DNA from: an uncultured Acetatifactor sp.
GTDB lineage: Bacteria; Bacillota; Clostridia; Lachnospirales; Lachnospiraceae
DNA: 5,578 bases
NCBI GenBank assembly: GCA_910580225.1
Contig: CAJTXE010000017.1
Coordinates: 1 to 5,578, forward strand
Direction: 5' to 3'
A program made the position numbers and the translations under genes. Positions 1 through 5,578 of this stretch are shown piece by piece. The notes beneath the pieces were generated by a model. The model made no database searches. It was not told the origin of the DNA and worked only from the letters and a program-made list of their open reading frames with translations. Position 1 is the stretch's first letter. The number at the start of each line of letters is the position of its first letter.

Positions 1-72
1 AGATTATCAGCGCTGTTAAACGGCATCCATGTGGATAAAACTGCGGAAACTCAAGAATCAAAAATATCTTGA
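1..72 (+). CDS. Possible 3' end of an upstream gene (partial, weak)
   Basis: Reading frame 1 is open from the window edge to a TGA at 70-72 and gives 23 codons, beginning RLSALLNGIHVDK. The composition is protein-like, but an open run this short arises by chance about one time in three, and no family is recognisable. The stop codon overlaps the -35 box of the T-box promoter, which would place that promoter directly after the gene. The reverse strand is also open here in one frame, so strand is not settled. Confidence 0.2.
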   Translation, partial: RLSALLNGIHVDKTAETQESKIS

Positions 73-97
73 CAATTTCTCCAAAAGAAAGTATGAT
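69..97 (+). promoter_or_regulatory. Sigma-A type promoter of the T-box/pheST transcript
   Basis: A perfect -35 box TTGACA (69-74) is followed by a 17-base spacer and a -10 box TATGAT (92-97, one mismatch to TATAAT). Transcription should begin near 104. It lies just upstream of the T-box leader, where a promoter for an attenuated aminoacyl-tRNA synthetase operon is expected. No operator-like inverted repeat overlaps it, so control is probably mainly at the downstream attenuator. Confidence 0.82.
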
Positions 98-397
98 TAG
101 AAATCAATAGAGATATACAAAGGCATTGATGGCGTACAGTAGGGATTTATGTTCTTGCAGAGAGAGGGAGTCAGCGGCTGAAAGCTTCCTTAAGTTCAGA
201 TAGATCGCGAATTTCCCGCCGGAGCCGCCTGATAGAATACACAGTTGTTTTGGAGGGTTATTCCGTGTAACTGTGACGAGAGGGCAGAACTGCGGTTTTA
301 CTCTGCCCGGCAGCAATTGCTGAAAGTAGATCAGGACGTATCACACGCGTTAGGTGTAAAGAAGAGCCGGTGGTTCGGGATTTTGAATGGCCGGAAG

Positions 398-432
398 AAG
401 GGTGGTACCGCGGAAGGAAAATTTCGTCCCTT
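398..432 (+). promoter_or_regulatory. T-box antiterminator
   Basis: AAGGG (398-402) can pair with CCCTT (428-432), forming the conserved antiterminator around TGGTACCGCG. The tRNA 3' end (NCCA) is expected to pair with TGGT at 403-406. The CCCTT arm is shared with the 5' arm of the terminator, so the two folds exclude each other. This matches the standard T-box switch. Confidence 0.87.
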
Positions 433-467
433 GCAGTTTTGACAGGAAAAGCTGCAGGGGATTTTTT
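427..467 (+). terminator. Intrinsic terminator of the T-box attenuator
   Basis: TCCCTTGCAG (427-436) pairs over 10 bp, with one G-U, with CTGCAGGGGA (452-461). The stem can extend by TTTT/AAAA with a bulged G around the loop GACAGG. A run of six T (462-467) follows immediately. It is the premature-termination alternative to the antiterminator. pheS starts about 455 bases beyond it, much further than is usual for a T-box terminator and its gene. Confidence 0.88.
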
Positions 468-909
468 ATGTGCTCTTTTGGAAGAGTTTGGGCTGATTTC
501 CAGAAGGGACCGGCCGATTGCGGATGGAAGTGTCTTTCAGGGGCGGGAAAATCTTCTGCAGCTGCAGGGTCTGTGCCTGCGCTGCGGCACAGATCAGCGT
601 CTTATGGGGAACCTGTGTTCCTTTCGGAAGCGGTGAAAAGTTTCTGTTGCTCCATTGCAGGAGCCTTGCGTAATGGGTACATGTTGTCCACACCAGTACG
701 GTGTTGCCGTCGGCAGGCGTGTCCGCCGTTCTGTCTTGGTACAGACATCAGGCGCTGATTACGCAGGAAGGAATGCAATGGTGTGCCGGCGGCAAAATAG
801 TCTGGCTCAAAGGGGGAACCCATCAGAGTGTGTTGTTCCGGATCAGGCCAGGTGCATTACCGCAGAAAGCAACAGGTTTTGTCTGACAGAGATACAAGGC
901 AGCGCAGAA
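468..909 (+). other. Long untranslated spacer between T-box and pheS, no convincing gene
   Basis: Roughly 440 bases separate the attenuator from pheS. All frames give short, low-quality translations rich in Cys, Arg and Ser, without recognisable domains. The frame of pheS is open upstream to 655, but that extension is Cys/Arg-rich and unlike PheS. Visible structure includes a strong hairpin (570-577 with 586-593), a CTGCAGCTGCAG palindrome (557-568), a small hairpin TCTGT/ACAGA near 730-745, and scattered motifs faintly like a second T-box (632-680 and 850-864). A 37-codon ORF at 773-886 has a Shine-Dalgarno-like AGGAAGGA but no recognised product. If transcribed with pheST, this is a very long 5' untranslated region. 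Confidence 0.6.
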
Positions 910-921
910 ATGAGGAAAAAG

Positions 922-1941
922 ATGAAAAATAAACTGGAACAGATCAAAGAAAAGGCCATTGCACAGCTAAATGGCTGCGACACCGCTGACAAACTTAATG
1001 AACTCAGGGTCAGTGTCCTGGGGAAAAAGGGAGAACTGACGGATCTGCTGAAATCCATGAGGGACGTGGCGCCTGAGGAGCGTCCCAGGATAGGGCAGAT
1101 GGTGAACGAAGCCAGGAGCGAGATCGAAAAGCTTTTGGAAGAGCGTAAAACAAAGATTGAGAGAGCCGTCAGAGAAGCAAAAATGAAGGCAGAGGTGATA
1201 GACGTAACCCTTCCGGCAAAAAAGGCCGAGCTTGGGCACCGGCATCCGGATACTATTGTGCTGGAAGAGGTGGAGCGGATCTTTGTAGGCATGGGTTACG
1301 AGGTGGTGGAAGGGCCGGAGGTGGAGAAAGATTATTACAACTTCGAGGCACTGAATATTCCGGCAGACCATCCGGCCAAGGACGAACAGGATACCTTTTA
1401 TATCACGGGAGATATCCTGCTGCGTACCCAAACCTCTGGCGTACAGGTGCACGAGATGGAGAAGGGGAAATTGCCCATTCGTATGATTGCCCCGGGCAGA
1501 GTGTTCCGGTCGGATGAAGTGGATGCCACTCATTCGCCCTGTTTCCATCAGATCGAGGGGCTGGTCATTGACAGGAATATCACGTTTGCGGACTTGAAAG
1601 GGACGCTGGCGGTGTTTGCCAGAGAGTTATTCGGAGAGGAGACGAAGGTAAAGTTCCGACCGCATCATTTCCCGTTCACGGAGCCCAGCGCGGAGATGGA
1701 TGTGACCTGTTTTAAATGCGGCGGCAAGGGCTGTCGGTTTTGTAAGGGCAGCGGCTGGATAGAGATTTTGGGCTGCGGGATGGTGCATCCCCATGTACTG
1801 GAGATGAGCGGTATAGATCCGGAGGAGTACACAGGATTTGCTTTTGGGGCGGGGCTGGAGCGTATTACTCTGCTGAAATATGAGATAGACGATATGCGCC
1901 TGCTGTATGAGAATGATATCCGGTTCTTAAAGCAGTTTTGA
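922..1941 (+). CDS. pheS: Phenylalanine--tRNA ligase alpha subunit (PheS)
   Basis: This is the catalytic alpha subunit of the alpha2beta2 class II synthetase, which activates phenylalanine with ATP and loads it on tRNA-Phe in the cytoplasm. The product is 339 aa, normal for the bacterial family. Residues about 1-90 form the basic, charged N-terminal coiled coil that contacts tRNA. The class II core follows from HRHPDT (106-111), with motif 2 around 190-213 (FRSDEVDATHSPCFHQIEG) and motif 3 GFAFGAGLER (305-314). A307 occupies the position matching the E. coli residue (A294) that restricts the Phe pocket. Cysteines 263, 266, 271 and 274 form a CxxC-x4-CxxC cluster common in Bacillus/Clostridia PheS. 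The start at 922 is preferred because GAGGA (912-916) sits 5 bases ahead of it; an in-frame ATG at 910 would add MRKK. Expression is expected to depend on the upstream T-box. Confidence 0.97.
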   Translation: MKNKLEQIKEKAIAQLNGCDTADKLNELRVSVLGKKGELTDLLKSMRDVAPEERPRIGQMVNEARSEIEKLLEERKTKIERAVREAKMKAEVIDVTLPAKKAELGHRHPDTIVLEEVERIFVGMGYEVVEGPEVEKDYYNFEALNIPADHPAKDEQDTFYITGDILLRTQTSGVQVHEMEKGKLPIRMIAPGRVFRSDEVDATHSPCFHQIEGLVIDRNITFADLKGTLAVFARELFGEETKVKFRPHHFPFTEPSAEMDVTCFKCGGKGCRFCKGSGWIEILGCGMVHPHVLEMSGIDPEEYTGFAFGAGLERITLLKYEIDDMRLLYENDIRFLKQF

Positions 1942-2079
1942 CAGAACCATAGGCAAAAATATCCCGGCCGTGTTCGGCGGCACTATTTCTCTATCCGGAA
2001 AGCGACGGACGGTATTGCTGGGGGGGAGAGTGTGTCATAGCAGAAAACGGTATCAGAAAGGGTAATGCAGACAAAACGG

Positions 2080-2095
2080 AACATCAAAAGATGTT
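2080..2095. repeat. Perfect 16-base inverted repeat in the pheS-pheT gap
   Basis: AACATC, four A, GATGTT is a perfect palindromic element. As RNA it is a 6-bp hairpin with an AAAA loop, but no T-run follows, so it is not an intrinsic terminator. As DNA it has the form of a dimeric-regulator operator. A weak promoter-like pair (TTACAA at 2094-2099 and TATAGA at 2117-2122, 17-base spacing) begins within its right arm. Function unknown. Confidence 0.4.
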
Positions 2096-2163
2096 ACAAA
2101 TGTGAAAGTCAATGAATATAGATAGTGCCGCTGCGGCGAAAAGACAGAGAAAGGAAGACGTAC

Positions 2164-4593
2164 ATGAATACAGCATTATCATGGATTAAGGCATATGTGC
2201 CTGAACTGGAATGCACGGACCAGGAGTATTGCGATGCGATGACCTTATCCGGCACCAAGGTGGAGGGCTATGAGAGAAGAGATAAAAATCTGGAAAAGAT
2301 TGTGGTGGGCGAGATTCTTTCTATAGAAAAGCACCCGGATGCGGAAAAGCTGATTATCTGCCAGGTAAATGTGGGTACGGAGACCATCCAGATTGTTACC
2401 GGAGCCCACAATGTGAAGGTGGGGGATAAGGTTCCTGTGGTTCTGGACGGCGGCAGGGTAGCAGGAGGCCATGACGGCGGGCCGCTGCCGGAAGAAGGTA
2501 TCAAAATCAAGGCTGGGAAGCTCCGGGGTATTCCGTCTAACGGTATGATGTGCTCCATTGAAGAACTGGGTTCGGATCGGAATATGTATCCGGAAGCGCC
2601 AGAGGAAGGTATCTATATCTTCCCGGAGAACACAGAGACAGGCGCAGATGCGGTGGCACTGCTGGGGCTTCATGATACGGTTTTTGAGTACGAGATTACC
2701 AGCAACCGTGTGGACTGCTATAGTGTGCTGGGGATTGCCAGGGAAGCGGCAGCAACCTTCCGCAAGCCCTTTGTTCCTCCGGTGGTGAAGGAGACGGGAA
2801 ACGGAGAGAATATAAAAGATTATATCAGTGTGGAGGTGCAGGCACCTGATCTGTGTCCCAGGTACTGTGCGAGAGTGTGTAAAAATATCAGAATCGCCCC
2901 TTCGCCGGAGTGGATGCAGAGAAGACTGGCTGCCAGCGGCATCCGCCCCATCAATAACCTGGTGGATATTACCAACTATGTTATGGAAGAATATGGCCAG
3001 CCCATGCATGCCTTTGATCTGGATACTATTGCAGGCCGCAAGATCATTGTGCGCCGGGCTCAGGATGGAGAAGAATTTCAGACGCTGGATGGGCAGATAC
3101 GTAAGCTGGACAGGGATGTACTGATGATCTGCGATGCAGAGAAGGAGATTGCTATTGCAGGTATCATGGGGGGCGAGAACAGTAAAATTACAGATCAGGT
3201 TCATACGGTATTGTTTGAGTCTGCTGTTTTCAATGGACCCAGTATCCGGAAGTCGGCCAAGCGGATTGGCCTGCGTACCGATTCTTCCGGAAAGTTTGAG
3301 AAAGGTCTGGAACCTCACAATGCTGAGGCAGCAGTCAACAGGGCCTGTCAGCTTATTGAAGAGCTGGGCTGCGGAGAAGTGGTGGGCGGCATGGCCGACG
3401 CGGCCCAGCCCATGGCGGAGGCAAAGACGCTTTCCTTCAAGCCTGAAAAATATAACAGTCTATTGGGAACGGAGATTCCGGAAGCGGATATGCTGGATAT
3501 GTTCCGGTATCTGGAAATTGAGTCTATGAAAGGGGAAGATGGTTCCGTCAGTCTTAAAATCCCGTATTTCCGTCAGGATTTAAACTGCGATGCGGATATT
3601 GCGGAGGAGGTTGCCAGGTTTTATGGCTATGACAAGATTCCTACTACGCTGCCGGCCGGAGAGGCTACTGCAGGAAAGCTCTCGTACAAACTGCGTATCG
3701 AGCAGAAAGCCAGAGACATCGCAGAATATTGCGGATTTTCCCAAGGGATGAGCTATTCTTTTGAGAGTCCGAAGGTGTTCGACAGACTGCTGATTTCCGG
3801 GGAGGATAATCTGCGTCAGGCGGTTACCATATCTAATCCGCTGGGGGAGGATTTTTCTATTATGAGAACCTCTGTTCTGAACGGAATATTGAGCAGTCTG
3901 TCGATTAATTATAATCGCAGAAATAAAAATGTAAGGTTATATGAGCTGGAAAATATTTATCTGCCCAAGTCACTACCCCTGAAGGAACTACCTGATGAGA
4001 GGATGCAGTTTGTCCTGGGATTTTACGGGGAAGGAGACTTCTTCACTCTGAAGGGCGTGATAGAAGAGTTTTTCGCGGTGGCGGGCATGCGGAAAAAGCC
4101 GGTGTATGATCCACAGGCAGGCAAACCATTCCTGCATCCGGGACGTCAGGCTCTGATAAAATACGATGATGTTGCAGTGGGATATCTGGGTGAAGTGCAT
4201 CCGGAGGTGCTGGACAATTACGAAATCGGTACAAAAGCTTATGTAGCCGTTCTGGATATGCCGGTCCTGCTGCCATTCACTACTTTTGATCGGAAATACG
4301 AAGGCATTGCAAAATATCCTGCTGTGACCCGAGATATCAGCATGGTGGTACCCAGGGAAATTTTGGCGGGGGATATCGAGGGGATGATTCTTCAAAGAGG
4401 CGGAAAATTGTTGGAATCCTGTCAGCTTTTCGACCTCTACGAGGGAGCGCAGATCAGACAGGGATTCAAATCTGTAGCCTATTCCATTACCTTCCGGGCA
4501 AAGGACAGGACGCTGGAGGACAGTGATGTGAATGGGGCCATGAAGAAAATTCTGAACGGTTTGGAGCAGATGGGGATTGAACTGCGCCAGTAG
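2164..4593 (+). CDS. pheT: Phenylalanine--tRNA ligase beta subunit (PheT)
   Basis: The beta subunit completes phenylalanyl-tRNA synthetase: it binds tRNA-Phe and hydrolyses mischarged Tyr-tRNA-Phe. The product is 809 aa, the usual size. In order: N-terminal segment (1-40); OB-fold tRNA-binding domain (about 41-155, with HPDAEKL at 57-63 and VTGAHNV at 78-84); B3/B4 editing domain (about 210-400, with GQPMHAFD at 278-285 and GIMGGENS at 333-340, where the editing His and Glu of the family lie); B5 domain (about 420-495, with DADIAEEVARFYGYDKIP); catalytic-like core (about 500-690, with SNPLGEDFSIMRTS at 557-570); and the C-terminal FDX-ACB anticodon-binding domain (about 712-809). The ATG at 2164 is chosen because AAGGAAG (2151-2157) precedes it by 6 bases. 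The upstream in-frame GTG at 2125 would add a charged tail not typical of the family. It lies 222 bases after pheS, unusually far for this pair. No truncation or frameshift seen. Confidence 0.98.
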   Translation: MNTALSWIKAYVPELECTDQEYCDAMTLSGTKVEGYERRDKNLEKIVVGEILSIEKHPDAEKLIICQVNVGTETIQIVTGAHNVKVGDKVPVVLDGGRVAGGHDGGPLPEEGIKIKAGKLRGIPSNGMMCSIEELGSDRNMYPEAPEEGIYIFPENTETGADAVALLGLHDTVFEYEITSNRVDCYSVLGIAREAAATFRKPFVPPVVKETGNGENIKDYISVEVQAPDLCPRYCARVCKNIRIAPSPEWMQRRLAASGIRPINNLVDITNYVMEEYGQPMHAFDLDTIAGRKIIVRRAQDGEEFQTLDGQIRKLDRDVLMICDAEKEIAIAGIMGGENSKITDQVHTVLFESAVFNGPSIRKSAKRIGLRTDSSGKFEKGLEPHNAEAAVNRACQLIEELGCGEVVGGMADAAQPMAEAKTLSFKPEKYNSLLGTEIPEADMLDMFRYLEIESMKGEDGSVSLKIPYFRQDLNCDADIAEEVARFYGYDKIPTTLPAGEATAGKLSYKLRIEQKARDIAEYCGFSQGMSYSFESPKVFDRLLISGEDNLRQAVTISNPLGEDFSIMRTSVLNGILSSLSINYNRRNKNVRLYELENIYLPKSLPLKELPDERMQFVLGFYGEGDFFTLKGVIEEFFAVAGMRKKPVYDPQAGKPFLHPGRQALIKYDDVAVGYLGEVHPEVLDNYEIGTKAYVAVLDMPVLLPFTTFDRKYEGIAKYPAVTRDISMVVPREILAGDIEGMILQRGGKLLESCQLFDLYEGAQIRQGFKSVAYSITFRAKDRTLEDSDVNGAMKKILNGLEQMGIELRQ

Positions 4594-4880
4594 ACAGCTG
4601 TGGTAAGATTGGCACCGGAATCGTAAACGACTGCTTCTGTGCCGGAACAGGGAGGGAGAATGGAAAGTATTTTTCTGGTCTGCTGCGGCAGAGAATGCAG
4701 CATCATGCAGATTGGCTGAAAGGGTGAGATTTGCCGAATTTGCAGAATCGATTTCGGCGACGCTGTAGACAGGAGGATTAAACTGCGGTTTTTATTGACA
4801 TTTTTTCGGGAACTTGATATGATATCGAAAGAGTTTTTAGAATTTAGACAGATTAAAATCAGGAAGAGAGGGGCAGGCTG
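4594..4880 (+). other. pheT-ilvN intergenic region
   Basis: This 287-base gap contains a GGCAC/GTGCC inverted repeat near 4612-4640, a 19-codon ORF with a GGAGGG site (4660-4719), a GCCGAA/TTCGGC hairpin (4733-4738 with 4753-4758), an isolated AGGAGG (4771-4776), and the ilvN promoter. No stem-loop with a clear T-run is seen, so how the pheT transcript ends is not evident. No T-box signature is present ahead of ilvN. Confidence 0.6.
4795..4823 (+). promoter_or_regulatory. Sigma-A type extended -10 promoter of ilvN
   Basis: TTGACA (4795-4800), a 17-base spacer, and TATGAT (4818-4823) with an upstream TG at 4815-4816 (extended -10). The start of transcription should be near 4830, giving a 5' untranslated region of about 50 bases, too short for a T-box or a classical peptide attenuator. 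ilvN is therefore likely an independent unit from pheST. The two promoter boxes match those ahead of the T-box exactly. Confidence 0.83.
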
Positions 4881-5381
4881 GTGCAGAAAAAAGTATTTCA
4901 GCTTCTTGTAAACAATACCTCCGGCGTATTGAGCCGTATTTCAGGGCTTTTTTCCAGAAGAGGTTATAATGTGGAGAGCATTACCGCAGGTGTCACGTCG
5001 GATCCCCGGATCACACGGATTACGATCGTGGCTTCCGGCGATGATGAGATATTGGAACAGATCGAGAAGCAGGTGTCAAAGCTTGAAGATGTGCGAAATA
5101 TCAAGGAATTAGAACCGGAAAAGAGCGTATTCCGCGAGCTGATCATGATCAAGGTAAAAGCTGCACCGGAGCAGCGCCAGAGTATTATTGCAGTAGCGGA
5201 TATTTTCAGGGCGAAGATCATTGATGTAGCGCCGGAGAGCCTGATGATTGAACTTACGGGCAACCAGCAGAAGATTGAGGCATTTATTGACCTGCTGGAG
5301 GGATACGAGATTCTGGAACAGGCGAGAACCGGAATTGCCGGACTGGGCAGAGGTACAGAGCCCATTGTTACAGTTGATTAG
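4881..5381 (+). CDS. ilvN: Acetolactate synthase small (regulatory) subunit
   Basis: IlvN/IlvH activates the catalytic large subunit of acetohydroxyacid synthase, the first common step of valine, leucine and isoleucine synthesis, and mediates feedback inhibition by valine. The product is 166 aa, normal for the family. An N-terminal ACT domain (about 2-78) carries NNTSGVLSRISGLFSRRGYN and VESITAG. The C-terminal domain (about 84-160) has the family features ELIMIKV, FRAKIIDV and ARTGIAGLGRG. G15, S18 and N30 align with E. coli IlvH G14, S17 and N29, where substitutions relieve valine inhibition, so valine sensitivity is probably retained. The start is GTG at 4881, preceded by purine-rich GAGAGGGG (4866-4873). 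No large subunit gene precedes it; pheT does. A downstream ribosome binding site suggests a second gene of the unit just beyond the window. Confidence 0.96.
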   Translation: MQKKVFQLLVNNTSGVLSRISGLFSRRGYNVESITAGVTSDPRITRITIVASGDDEILEQIEKQVSKLEDVRNIKELEPEKSVFRELIMIKVKAAPEQRQSIIAVADIFRAKIIDVAPESLMIELTGNQQKIEAFIDLLEGYEILEQARTGIAGLGRGTEPIVTVD

Positions 5382-5578
5382 CTCCAGGGATAACCTGTCA
5401 GTTATATAATCATTCTGCATATTTACACATTCTGCAGGATACAACCCGTCTGGGAGTTGTCAGAGCCAGAGATTTACGGGCAGATGCATTTTACTGCCAT
5501 AAATTATTTTGCACAAGGGTCTGACAGTACACAGGCACACACAACCCTGCCGGTGCATGAGAGGGCCCGGAGGATTTC
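5382..5578 (+). other. Spacer downstream of ilvN
   Basis: This 197-base stretch has no plausible ORF. It holds a 9-base direct repeat CATTCTGCA (5411-5419 and 5428-5436), a hairpin ACAACCC/GGGAGTTGT (5441-5460), a longer-range inverted repeat TGTCAGA/TCTGACA (5458-5464 with 5520-5526), and a weak stem GGCAG/CTGCC (5479-5483 with 5494-5498) followed by an A/T-rich stretch, which could be a poor terminator. No T-box element is present. Confidence 0.5.
5569..5573 (+). promoter_or_regulatory. Ribosome binding site for a gene starting past the window edge
   Basis: GGAGG followed by ATTTC at the last base leaves a normal spacing for a start codon at about 5579-5582. After ilvN, a branched-chain amino acid gene such as ilvC is plausible, but that is inference from usual gene order and not visible here. 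Confidence 0.5.

Larger units (their letters stand above)
104..467 (+). ncRNA. T-box riboswitch leader (tRNA-sensing attenuator)
   Basis: The leader RNA binds a tRNA through a specifier codon in Stem I. Uncharged tRNA stabilises an antiterminator; charged tRNA allows termination. Visible elements in canonical order are AGTA (138-141), AGAGAG (161-166), a GNTG-type apical element GGCTGAAAG (176-184), a distal arm AAGTTC/GAATTT (192-197 with 209-214), GGAGC (221-225), GAA followed by triplet TAC and A (235-241), a stem CACAGTT/AACTGTG (240-246 with 269-275), a 7-bp stem GGGCAGA/TCTGCCC (282-288 with 302-308), and the invariant T-box AGGGTGGTACCGCG (399-412) followed by the terminator. The bulge TGGT (403-406) fits a tRNA with discriminator base A, as tRNA-Phe and tRNA-Tyr usually have. 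The specifier position reads TAC (Tyr), not TTC (Phe), which is unexpected in front of pheS. The bottom of Stem I does not pair cleanly by eye, so the specifier call is less certain than the T-box call. The 5' end is inferred from the promoter. Confidence 0.94.

Noticed and set aside
1..60. Short palindrome ATCCATGTGGAT as an upstream terminator
   Set aside because: The loop is only two bases and no T-run follows.
387..758. 123-codon plus-strand frame across the T-box terminator and spacer
   Set aside because: It runs through the T-box element and terminator stem, the product is low-quality (Cys/Ser/Arg-rich), and no ribosome binding site fits.
655..921. N-terminal extension of pheS to an ATG at 655
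   Set aside because: The extra 89 residues are rich in Cys and Arg, unlike PheS, and would give 428 aa against a family norm near 340. A good Shine-Dalgarno is placed for 922.
967..1548. 193-codon minus-strand frame opposite pheS
   Set aside because: It is antisense to strongly conserved PheS sequence and has no recognisable motifs.
2065..2115. 16-residue ORF in the pheS-pheT gap
   Set aside because: Very short, only a weak AAAGGG upstream, and it overlaps the palindrome; nothing supports translation.
2125..2163. GTG start of pheT at 2125
   Set aside because: It adds a highly charged 13-residue tail not typical of PheT, whereas the ATG at 2164 has AAGGAAG at good spacing and begins the standard N-terminus.
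2245..3318. 357-codon open frame on the minus strand inside pheT
   Set aside because: It lies wholly opposite conserved PheT coding sequence, and its translation is His/Cys/Arg-rich with no recognisable family; it is a shadow frame.
5458..5526. Possible T-box or attenuator ahead of the gene beyond the window
   Set aside because: There are inverted repeats, but no GGTGGTACCGCG, no AGAGAG and no stem with a solid T-run.

Overview
The window reads as chromosomal DNA of a Gram-positive, Firmicutes-type bacterium, most likely a Clostridia/Lachnospiraceae member. This is inferred from a canonical T-box leader, sigma-A promoters with TTGACA-17-TATGAT, purine-rich Shine-Dalgarno sites, a Bacillus/Clostridia-type PheS with a four-cysteine cluster, and roughly balanced G+C. 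No mobile element, CRISPR array, rRNA or tRNA was seen. All recognised genes are on the + strand.

Layout: bases 1-72 may hold the tail of an upstream gene (weak). A consensus promoter (69-97) drives a T-box riboswitch leader (about 104-467) with the invariant AGGGTGGTACCGCG element and a terminator ending in six T. About 450 bases of apparently non-coding sequence follow. Next come pheS (922-1941) and pheT (2164-4593), the alpha and beta subunits of phenylalanyl-tRNA synthetase, separated by an unusually wide 222-base gap. After a 287-base gap, with its own extended -10 promoter at 4795-4823, comes ilvN (4881-5381), the regulatory small subunit of acetolactate synthase. The window ends in a 197-base spacer and a ribosome binding site that should serve a gene starting just past base 5578.

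Functionally, pheS and pheT form the alpha2beta2 enzyme that charges tRNA-Phe and edits Tyr-tRNA-Phe. The T-box lets uncharged tRNA switch transcription on. ilvN starts a separate branched-chain amino acid unit; its catalytic partner is not in the window.

The protein genes are ordinary. The points worth a second look are in the non-coding DNA: the T-box specifier appears to read UAC (Tyr) rather than a Phe codon, the leader is very long and has faint traces of a second T-box, and the pheS-pheT gap contains a perfect 16-base palindrome. I did not find convincing evidence of an undescribed system.
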